A model generated the notes under the pieces. That model did no database searches, was not told the DNA's origin, and saw only the letters and a program-made list of their open reading frames with translations. A program made the position numbers and the translations under genes. A DNA stretch of 64,000 nt from Candidatus Peregrinibacteria bacterium (GTDB taxonomy: Bacteria > Patescibacteriota > Gracilibacteria > UBA1369 > LOWO2-01-FULL-3), in the NCBI GenBank assembly GCA_026395515.1, contig JAPLYN010000003.1, positions 124,001 to 188,000 of the forward strand, read 5' to 3'. Positions 24,791 to 31,685 of this stretch are shown in pieces (positions within the stretch are counted from its first letter, which is position 1; every line of letters begins with the position of its first letter).

Positions 24791-26684
24791 AATCTTCAAG
24801 CGCTGGGAATTTATTTATCTTTCGATGATAGCTGTTTTACCATTAGTGGTGAATCCTTTCGAGATGGGTCCTTACGAAATTCCGAAACAAGTTTTTCTAA
24901 TTCTTGGAATTTCTTTTGCTATCTTATATTTCATCATAAATTCCGGCAAAAAAATATCTTTTTCCTTCAATAAATACGTCTTTATTTTCGTATTAGCGTG
25001 GCTTTTTTCATTAGCAATATCTGCATTTTTTGGAGTAGCTCCACTCGAGAGTTTTTGGGGAAGTACAGATAGAATGCAGGGTGTATTCACGTGGATTTTA
25101 TATTTATCTCATTTTTTTATTTGCTTACAAATTTTCAAGGAAGATCAGTGGAAAAAAGTGTTTTTCAACCTGATAGTTGGAGTGGGATTAATATTATCCG
25201 CCTATGCAATTCTTCAACATTTCAGAATTGATCCTTTGGGAATTTCTAATATTGATGAAGCGAGTGGAAGAAGTTTTGCTACGTTGGGTCAGCCAAATTT
25301 TCTTGGACAATGGCTAATTTTTCCTTTCATCGCACTGTTCGTGAAAATATTTAATGAGCAAAAATGGAGGGATAGAAATATTTTTATTTTTTTGATTGTG
25401 GTAACGGGGGCTGCACTAGCGACCACCCTAAATAGGGCTTCTATCATAGGCATATCGCTGAGCTTAATTCTATTTTTGATATACAAGTTCAAATCAAAAA
25501 TTTCTGCTAAAACTTTTATTGCTGGAGGGATTCTTTTGGCAATTTCTATTGCCCTGGTGATATTTTCTGGAGGGCTCAGATCCGTAAATTCACGTCTAAC
25601 TTTAATTAAGCCAGTGATTCCATTGGCTCAAGAACATATGTTAATTGGAGCCGGTCCTGAAACGATGTATCAGACCTATCAGAAGGTGTTGTCTAAAGAT
25701 ATATATATCACTGAAAACTTATATGATATTCCAGATCGTATTCACAATGAAACACTACAAGTTTTACTGGATCAAGGATTAATAGGATTGGTGCTGTATC
25801 TTTTTCTAATTGGATGCCTCTTAATTTTGTTCTTCAAAAAAGAAAATTTTTCCTATGAAGAAAACTCGAGCTACTTTTCATTGATTGCATATTTTATATC
25901 TATGCAATTTAGTTTTTCAATTAGTGCGCATGTAACTATATTGATGGCTGCCTTGGCTGTTTTACTCTCAAATAAACTGAAATTTGCTCAAAAAATAATT
26001 GATTTAAAAAATATTTTTCTACAAATTTCTTTAAAAATCTTGCTACTAATTTTTTGTATTTTTTACCTCTATAATGGATTAGCTATCTTAATGGCTGATG
26101 TATATTTCAGTAAAGGAATAGACAGTTATTTTTCACAAAATGATGAATCCGTTAATTATTTTGATTCATCTATTAAAACGAATCCCCATTCTCGTTATTA
26201 CCTCTATAATGCGTCTAATCTGTTGGCAGCAAAAGCTGTTGGAGATAAGTCAGTAGATCTTAAAATAGAAGGCTACCTAGAAAAACTTGGGCAGGTAACT
26301 AACTATGGATACAATTATTACTTGGCTTCAGCTGGTTATTACTCGAGAATAAAAGATTTTAAAAAGGAAAACGAGTCCTTTCAAAAAGCATCCGAACAAG
26401 CTCCAAATTGGCCTTTTGTTTGGCAAGAATGGGGGATGAATTTATTTGAAGAAGGAAATTACGTAGAAGCAATCGGCAAATATGAAAAACTGATGAGTCT
26501 TGCTCCTGTATATTGGAAATGGTCCGAGGGTTTAGAGAATAGGAGCTTCGAAGATAAAGAGAAATACAGACTCTTCAGAAAGAATAACAATTTGTTCTAT
26601 ATGTCTATGAATCAACTGAGTGCTGCTTACGCAAAAACTGGCGCAATTGATAAGTCTAATAATCTTCTACAATATTTAAAATAG
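24768..26684 (+). CDS. O-antigen ligase/polymerase-like membrane protein with C-terminal TPR
   Basis: A 638-residue protein with about eleven hydrophobic helices in residues 1-440. A large outside loop carries the Wzy/WaaL-like segment AGPETMYQTYQ and the RIHNETLQVLLDQGLIGL block, typical of the Wzy_C (O-antigen ligase) family. The last 190 residues resemble TPR helices. Such proteins polymerise or transfer lipid-linked glycans, so here it may modify surface polysaccharide or glycosylate exported proteins. The start overlaps carB by 23 nt. A later in-frame Met near residue 20 is possible. Confidence 0.75.
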   Translation: MWKVISDKIFKRWEFIYLSMIAVLPLVVNPFEMGPYEIPKQVFLILGISFAILYFIINSGKKISFSFNKYVFIFVLAWLFSLAISAFFGVAPLESFWGSTDRMQGVFTWILYLSHFFICLQIFKEDQWKKVFFNLIVGVGLILSAYAILQHFRIDPLGISNIDEASGRSFATLGQPNFLGQWLIFPFIALFVKIFNEQKWRDRNIFIFLIVVTGAALATTLNRASIIGISLSLILFLIYKFKSKISAKTFIAGGILLAISIALVIFSGGLRSVNSRLTLIKPVIPLAQEHMLIGAGPETMYQTYQKVLSKDIYITENLYDIPDRIHNETLQVLLDQGLIGLVLYLFLIGCLLILFFKKENFSYEENSSYFSLIAYFISMQFSFSISAHVTILMAALAVLLSNKLKFAQKIIDLKNIFLQISLKILLLIFCIFYLYNGLAILMADVYFSKGIDSYFSQNDESVNYFDSSIKTNPHSRYYLYNASNLLAAKAVGDKSVDLKIEGYLEKLGQVTNYGYNYYLASAGYYSRIKDFKKENESFQKASEQAPNWPFVWQEWGMNLFEEGNYVEAIGKYEKLMSLAPVYWKWSEGLENRSFEDKEKYRLFRKNNNLFYMSMNQLSAAYAKTGAIDKSNNLLQYLK

Positions 26685-26711
26685 GCGCCAGCTGTGTAGC
26701 AAGCGCCTATT
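26680..26711. terminator. Hairpin terminator between convergent genes
   Basis: AATAGGCGC (26680-26688) and GCGCCTATT (26703-26711) form a perfect 9-bp stem. On the minus strand it is followed by TTTTAAAT, so it serves best as the terminator of the cysteine-repeat gene. It also overlaps the stop of the plus-strand gene. Confidence 0.7.
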
Positions 26712-26738
26712 AGGTTTAGAGTTTAAGAACCAGTAAAA

Positions 26739-27578
26739 CTATGGTATTGGTGAGAACAAATTGAATCCAGCATAGTTACAAGCAGTGATAGCATCACTAG
26801 CCTTCTGAGTACTTCCTAGATTTGCAGTAAGCATCATTTGTTTTTGTGCAGCCTGATAATGAAGACACTGTTTTTTAGTTACTCCATTCCAAATCATCGG
26901 ATACTCTCCTGAGCAAGTGACAGCAATTTGAAGTTCAGCCTTTCCAGCTTTAATCATATCACTAAGAGTGCCAGCAGCTGCGTATTTTTTGTACTGAACG
27001 CAGAGGTCGTTATTTACTACTGGTTTTGTTGATGGCCATCCAATAAGTTGAGAGCAAGCTTTCATAATTGCTCCATAGTTACCTTTGTTTGAACTTCCTG
27101 ATAATAGTTTTGTGATATCTGCGCCTGTAGATTCAAAATTCTTATAATTCTGGCATTCGTAAGGTGTAATTCCTGTTCCGTACCATGTGAAAGGGAAAGA
27201 TTTTGAACAATAATCAATGTTTGATTGAGGTAATTTTGCATTAGTAAGGAATTTGGAGAATCCAGCTACTCCATAGTAATCAACTCTGTTTTTCAACATT
27301 GTGCATTCATTCAAAGTTGGCTGAGCGTTCCAATATGCTGCGTAGTTATTACTACAGTCTAGAAGAACCTGTGTAGCCTTTGTCTGTCCTAATGTGGAAG
27401 TTAGTGTTCCCTGGAATAGCATTGATTTGTACTGTTCGCATTGAGAAGAGCCTTTGTCTTGCATCCAAGTTAACTTCCCTTGGCCGAGACCACCATTAAC
27501 GCCCATACCGATAAATACGCCGACAACAAGTGTTACAAGCGCTATCACGGCAGTGAGCACTTTGCTTTTTTGTTCCAT
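26739..27578 (-). CDS. Membrane-anchored or secreted protein of five two-cysteine repeats
   Basis: A 279-residue protein with an N-terminal membrane helix (about 7-27) and an extracytoplasmic part. It has exactly ten cysteines in five regular pairs: 47/75, 92/124, 142/175, 193/222, 238/267. Spacing is 28-33 within pairs and 16-18 between pairs. Each repeat of about 45-51 residues begins C-x-x-Y/L-K and often ends C-S followed by an aromatic and W-x-G, so each probably forms one disulfide-linked domain. I recognise no family. It is a natural client for the DsbA/VKOR system at 12.1-13.2 kb. A clean promoter and terminator make it a single-gene unit. Confidence 0.75.
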   Translation of the reverse strand: MEQKSKVLTAVIALVTLVVGVFIGMGVNGGLGQGKLTWMQDKGSSQCEQYKSMLFQGTLTSTLGQTKATQVLLDCSNNYAAYWNAQPTLNECTMLKNRVDYYGVAGFSKFLTNAKLPQSNIDYCSKSFPFTWYGTGITPYECQNYKNFESTGADITKLLSGSSNKGNYGAIMKACSQLIGWPSTKPVVNNDLCVQYKKYAAAGTLSDMIKAGKAELQIAVTCSGEYPMIWNGVTKKQCLHYQAAQKQMMLTANLGSTQKASDAITACNYAGFNLFSPIP

Positions 27579-27605
27579 AGAAAAATGTTAGGGATAATTG
27601 TTAGA

Positions 27606-27633
27606 ATCATAGAACACCCCCCCTATCTGTCAA
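27606..27633 (-). promoter_or_regulatory. Promoter of the cysteine-repeat gene
   Basis: On the minus strand: TTGACA (27633-27628), a 16-bp spacer with a run of seven G, and TATGAT (27611-27606). The leader would be about 21 nt. The G run may alter promoter strength or lengthen by slippage. Confidence 0.75.
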
Positions 27634-27711
27634 ACCAACTCAAAATTAAGTTACCATCTTAAATAACGTGTAAATTTAACCATCGAGACATACAAGCTTT
27701 ATAAAAATTAT

Positions 27712-28125
27712 CTAAGCCAAAATCTCCTTCAAAACTTCGGCTGGGGTTTTTACTATTAGCCCTTTGCTTTTAAAATCTTTATCTAAAGTAATCAACCAAG
27801 TGCCGAGACGGTTAGCGGCTACATACTGGACGGCATCATCAAAATCTAAGCCTAAATCGGAATGAACAGAGTTAACCATTAAGTCGTCTTCTACTTTTAA
27901 ATCAAAAATTTTAATTTTATCTTCCAAAATAAGCAGCAAAAATTCTCTCAGAAAATTTGGTGGCTGTTTACTAGACATAGCCTCAATAGCGCTGAGCGCA
28001 AATCTCGTAACATAGACTTCTTTTTCGAACGCTCTTTGATCAATGGCATTGAGAAGTTTTTTACACTCCTCAGCTCTTTTCTGATTAAAAGCTATCTCAA
28101 TAATAATATTTGTATCAATCAACAT
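27712..28125 (-). CDS. vapC: PIN-domain ribonuclease toxin (VapC-like)
   Basis: A 137-residue PIN domain. The N-terminal strand LIDTNIII supplies the first acidic metal ligand, an internal Glu lies in the ALSAIEAMS helix, LDFDDAVQYVAA gives the third acidic site, and ITLDKDF the fourth. Such toxins cut tRNA or other RNAs. The first ATG of the frame is at 28125; the frame's earlier TTG lies deeper in the antitoxin gene. It overlaps the antitoxin gene by 11 nt, the usual antitoxin-first order. Confidence 0.85.
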   Translation of the reverse strand: MLIDTNIIIEIAFNQKRAEECKKLLNAIDQRAFEKEVYVTRFALSAIEAMSSKQPPNFLREFLLLILEDKIKIFDLKVEDDLMVNSVHSDLGLDFDDAVQYVAANRLGTWLITLDKDFKSKGLIVKTPAEVLKEILA

Positions 28126-28444
28126 AGTCAGTCCATTTTTTAGCAATTTCTACCGATGACAACCCTGGATATGGATTTTCCCAGGCACCAACAAACTCTG
28201 AAAATCTGCCATTTTCCAAATTCAATTCACTAATATTTTTTCTGAAACTTTCTGCTCTGAACTTACTCCATGCATCATACTTTTTCATCATAGTTTCGTA
28301 TTCAGACATGGAAAGCATTACAGAGATTGGTTTTGATTTTTTTACTATCACGCACATTCCTTCACGCAAAACTTTCTCACTCACCTCCTTGAAATGATTG
28401 CGAGCGTAAGTGGCGGAGACCTGTTGGGATAAGGAAATATTCAT
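28115..28444 (-). CDS. vapB: Phd/YefM-type antitoxin
   Basis: A 109-residue protein. Residues about 1-60 match the Phd/YefM DNA-binding fold (QQVSATYARNHFKEV, then a strand VIVKKSKPISVMLS and helix MSEYETMM). The C-terminal tail, about 70-109, would wrap and block the toxin. It is translated just before the PIN toxin. Two overlapping palindromes in its promoter are likely sites for its own repressor activity. Confidence 0.85.
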   Translation of the reverse strand: MNISLSQQVSATYARNHFKEVSEKVLREGMCVIVKKSKPISVMLSMSEYETMMKKYDAWSKFRAESFRKNISELNLENGRFSEFVGAWENPYPGLSSVEIAKKWTDYVD

Positions 28445-28471
28445 CGGTTAATTTAATTATTAACTGATTAT

Positions 28472-28500
28472 ATTTTAGCAAATGTACATTTAAATGTCAA
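28472..28500 (-). promoter_or_regulatory. Autoregulated toxin-antitoxin promoter with overlapping operators
   Basis: On the minus strand: a perfect TTGACA (28500-28495), a 17-bp spacer and TAAAAT (28477-28472). The spacer holds two overlapping perfect 12-bp palindromes, AAATGTACATTT (28480-28491) and ACATTTAAATGT (28486-28497). A third inverted repeat, GTTAAT-n6-ATTAAC, lies near the start codon (about 28447-28464). The -35 box overlaps the end of the ABC exporter gene. Confidence 0.75.
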
Positions 28501-30289
28501 CCTGGGCATCCTCCTTTTTCTCGTCCTCCAAATACCCACCAACCTGTAAATTCCAGAGTTTTTTGTAGAGGCCGGATTCTTTACTGACGAGGTCGGCGTG
28601 AGTGCCTTCTTCAATGATGTGGCCGTTTTCTAAAACAAAAATACGGTCGACATTCATGATAGTAGAAAGTCTGTGAGCAATAATAAAAGTGGTCTTATTT
28701 TTGATAAGATTCTTGAGAGCGTCTTGAATTAATTTCTCTGACTCAGAATCGAGACTACTAGTAGCTTCGTCGAGAATTAGAATCTTAGCCTGACTGAGAA
28801 TTGCCCTAGCAATAGCCACTCTTTGGCGCTGACCACCGGAAAGTTTTATTCCGCGTTCACCGACGAAAGTGTAATAACCATGAGGTAACTTTTTAATAAA
28901 TTCATGACAGTGGGCCATTTTTGAAGCAGCCATGATTTCTTCATTAGTAGCGCTCTGATTTCCATAACGAATATTTTCTATAAGTGATCGGTGAAATAAA
29001 ATTGGATCCTGTGGAACAAGCGCAATTTGTTTGCGAAGACTGTCTTGAGTGACATTGGAAATATCTTGGCCATCAATAAGAATGCGACCTTTTTTAATAT
29101 CAAATAGTCGGAGAATTAATTTTGTCAGCGTAGATTTTCCACCGCCGGAAGGACCGATGAGGGCGACCTTTTCTCCAGATTTCACGCTGAAAGAAAGATT
29201 TTTGATAACGCTTTCTTCCTTGGCTTTATTGTACGAAAAACTCACTTTTTCAAACTCAACTTTCCCTGAAGAAATTTTCAGATTTTTAGCTCCTGGGGCA
29301 TCTTTCACTTCGTGTTCTTCATCTAAAATTACAATCATTTCTTCACTGTCGGCAAGTGCCTCATAGATCTGGCGCACGTTTCTGCCGAAGCCCCAAATCT
29401 GGCGGAATAATTCCAACATGTAAGTCTGAATCAGGAAGAAATCTGCGAGCACTAAAATATCTTTTTTCCACAAAATAATAGAAGTGTAAGTGACAGCAAA
29501 TTCCAAAACAATCATGAGCAAAGCTTGACCGGCTTCAATGTAATGATTAACTTTCCAAGCTTTCACAGTTTTTTCATACCAAGAGGCCGTCTCTTTGCGA
29601 TATTTTGCAGATTCGTAGCCGAGGTTTGCAAAGAGTTTTACGTTGGTATTATTAGTAATTGTGTCCGCTAATCTAGCTGTAACCACACTGTCTTGTTCAG
29701 ATTTTGGAATGTCGAATTTCAGCTTGTAGACGGCAAGTTTGTAATTCACGGTAAGGAAGACGATAGTCCAAATGACAATGATCATTCCCAGGATTGGATT
29801 TAAATAAAAAAGCACGGCGCTGACAATTATCACTTTGAGTGCGAGAGTGGACATGTCCCAAAAAAGTCTATCGGTGATTTGCTCAAAAGCGCGGACAAAT
29901 CTGGTCACTTTCTTTACTAATGATCCAACAAAGTTATTAGTGAAAAAGCGGTAAGAATGTTGCTGCAAATAATCGAAACATTGGTTATTGATATTGGACA
30001 TGCATTTCGCTTCGAAGTGGAGAACGGCCTGCTGAAATCCGCGCCAACCAATCCATTCCATAAGCTCCACAACCATAATGGTGAGCAGGGTTTTGGTGAG
30101 AGAATTTACAATAATGTCTTTGCTTTCTCCAGAAGAAAGAGCGGCAAAAAAATTACGACCCACTACATACCAAGCCATAGAACTAACGGTAGCAAAAACA
30201 AGAGAGATTATCATAATAGTGAGCAGAAGCTTGTGCTTTTTGCCCTCATTGATGAAAAACTTGAATGTTTTGAGTGTGTTTTGCTTCAT
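28490..30289 (-). CDS. ABC exporter, fused membrane and ATPase domains
   Basis: A 599-residue half-transporter that should work as a dimer. Six membrane helices fill residues about 15-310. The ATPase domain has Walker A GPSGGGKST, Q-loop LVPQDP, signature LSGGQRQR, Walker B ILILDEATSSLDSES and switch His in IIAHRLST. All catalytic residues look intact. The MsbA/multidrug/lipid exporter type is clear but the substrate is not. The acidic C-terminal tail is unusual but short. It is transcribed from a promoter back-to-back with that of the kinase-like gene. Confidence 0.88.
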   Translation of the reverse strand: MKQNTLKTFKFFINEGKKHKLLLTIMIISLVFATVSSMAWYVVGRNFFAALSSGESKDIIVNSLTKTLLTIMVVELMEWIGWRGFQQAVLHFEAKCMSNINNQCFDYLQQHSYRFFTNNFVGSLVKKVTRFVRAFEQITDRLFWDMSTLALKVIIVSAVLFYLNPILGMIIVIWTIVFLTVNYKLAVYKLKFDIPKSEQDSVVTARLADTITNNTNVKLFANLGYESAKYRKETASWYEKTVKAWKVNHYIEAGQALLMIVLEFAVTYTSIILWKKDILVLADFFLIQTYMLELFRQIWGFGRNVRQIYEALADSEEMIVILDEEHEVKDAPGAKNLKISSGKVEFEKVSFSYNKAKEESVIKNLSFSVKSGEKVALIGPSGGGKSTLTKLILRLFDIKKGRILIDGQDISNVTQDSLRKQIALVPQDPILFHRSLIENIRYGNQSATNEEIMAASKMAHCHEFIKKLPHGYYTFVGERGIKLSGGQRQRVAIARAILSQAKILILDEATSSLDSESEKLIQDALKNLIKNKTTFIIAHRLSTIMNVDRIFVLENGHIIEEGTHADLVSKESGLYKKLWNLQVGGYLEDEKKEDAQVDI

Positions 30290-30312
30290 AGTCTAACCCT
30301 TATTGAATTCCA

Positions 30313-30341
30313 TTTTTACCACAAAAATGAAGTTTTGGCAA
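30313..30341 (-). promoter_or_regulatory. Promoter of the ABC exporter
   Basis: On the minus strand: TTGCCA (30341-30336), a 17-bp spacer and TAAAAA (30318-30313). The start would be near 30306 and the leader about 17 nt. Confidence 0.5.
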
Positions 30342-30348
30342 ATTTGCT

Positions 30349-30377
30349 TTGACCAGACGTCTATTTTCCCGTAAATT
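30349..30377 (+). promoter_or_regulatory. Promoter of the kinase-like gene
   Basis: TTGACC (30349-30354), a 17-bp spacer and TAAATT (30372-30377). The leader would be about 13 nt. It lies 7 bp from the divergent ABC exporter -35 box, so shared control is possible. Confidence 0.65.
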
Positions 30378-30396
30378 ATCTCCTTAAAAGAGAATT

Positions 30397-31614
30397 ATGT
30401 CAGAGCTAGAACAACAAGAAGACTACCAAATGGAGGTGATAACTTTGCCACAAGATTTGCTTATGGATGTGATAAAAGTTGGCACGGCTATTGATTCCGC
30501 TGGAAGCACAAGTTTAAATCGTAGAATTGACTATTTTACTAAGGCTTCAGTGCAAGCATGTAGAGAAGGGCAGAGAATTCTTTTGCCGAGAGACACCCTG
30601 ACTCCAGAAATGAGTGCTTTGCTTGACCGTGCACAGAGCTGGCAAGCATTTGGGAATGTCTGCGACAGAATAATGAATATAAGGTTACAATTAGGTGCAA
30701 ATCTCATGCTAAATGGCGCTGACCCAATGGTGGAAACTGGGCTCTTGAGACCGGATGATTTTGACAAGAAAGATCCAGAATATTTAAATATTTTTTCGAG
30801 ATGGGCTCCCTTAAAAGGCGAGGGAGGAAGCAAGGTGGCAAAAATAAATTTTACTTCAGCAAATACAAGTATTGAAAATGGTCCCCGCCTAAGTCATCCG
30901 TTTATATATCCTGAAACTGTATATGAATTAAATATGGATGATTCTCAGTTTCATGGACGTTTCAGAAACCCAAATTTTGATAGAAATTTTCATCTAAGTG
31001 TAGCTGATAACGCAGCGAGTAGAAAAACTATGGACGAGGAATTGTGCGAAATGTCAGATCAAGATGGCTTCGCTAAAATAATGATTGGGACTCTTAATAT
31101 GATGGAAGCTGTGAGGTTTTTACATGGGAATAAAAAAGTTCATCGAGATTTAAAATATGAAAATGCTTTTGAAGGTGGAATTGTCTTCGATAATCTTTCT
31201 GTGATCGATGCAAAAAAATTAAAAATAGAATTGAGTATATTTGGAACGACTCCACTTTTGCCAGAGGCTTATAAAGTAGGATGGAAAACTCCTGTAAGTC
31301 CTTATTTTAGAGACATTTTCGCTCTAGCAATTTCTATGGCGGAAGCAGTTTCAAGACTAACTAGAAATGATTGCACACCTGAAGATTTTCTGGATAAAAT
31401 TAAAATAATTTCCGCGCAATTTTCCTTCGCTCCTAAATTCTTTGATATTAATTTGTTTTTGGCAACGCTGGAACAATATTTCTTTAGCTCAATTCAGGAT
31501 GAGAAACAAAGAAAAACGGCAGAGTTGGTTAAAAAAATGATTTTCCATCAAGGAGCGTTTACGGTGGCTGATGCACAAAGAGAATTGGCCGAGATATTTG
31601 GATCAAAAATTTAG
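30397..31614 (+). CDS. Degenerate protein-kinase-like protein
   Basis: A 405-residue protein. The block VHRDLKYEN (His249-Asn256) matches the catalytic loop of eukaryotic-type Ser/Thr kinases, with Asp251, Lys253 and Asn256 in place. It follows a helix with an RFLHGNKK segment, as kinases have. About 15 residues later comes VIDAKK (Asp271) where kinases have DFG, and then DIFALAISMAE, like the kinase D-x-F/W-x-L-G helix F. I could not find a glycine-rich loop or a convincing ATP-anchoring Lys/Glu in the first 200 residues, which are unlike known kinases. It could be a divergent kinase or a pseudokinase. Confidence 0.55.
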   Translation: MSELEQQEDYQMEVITLPQDLLMDVIKVGTAIDSAGSTSLNRRIDYFTKASVQACREGQRILLPRDTLTPEMSALLDRAQSWQAFGNVCDRIMNIRLQLGANLMLNGADPMVETGLLRPDDFDKKDPEYLNIFSRWAPLKGEGGSKVAKINFTSANTSIENGPRLSHPFIYPETVYELNMDDSQFHGRFRNPNFDRNFHLSVADNAASRKTMDEELCEMSDQDGFAKIMIGTLNMMEAVRFLHGNKKVHRDLKYENAFEGGIVFDNLSVIDAKKLKIELSIFGTTPLLPEAYKVGWKTPVSPYFRDIFALAISMAEAVSRLTRNDCTPEDFLDKIKIISAQFSFAPKFFDINLFLATLEQYFFSSIQDEKQRKTAELVKKMIFHQGAFTVADAQRELAEIFGSKI

Positions 31615-31627
31615 TAAAATAAAGTCC

Positions 31628-31655
31628 TTGGGTAATCTGAAAACTTTGTTATAAT
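31628..31655 (+). promoter_or_regulatory. Promoter of the M1 aminopeptidase gene
   Basis: TTGGGT (31628-31633), a 16-bp spacer and a perfect TATAAT (31650-31655). The predicted leader is about 24 nt. The -35 is weak. Confidence 0.55.
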
Positions 31656-31685
31656 TCGCACGTTCGAATTATTAATTTTTGAATT

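Noticed and set aside
27579-27711. RNA gene or further ORF between the cysteine-repeat gene and vapC
   Set aside because: Contains only the promoter and AT-rich sequence; no tRNA-like fold or coding frame of note.
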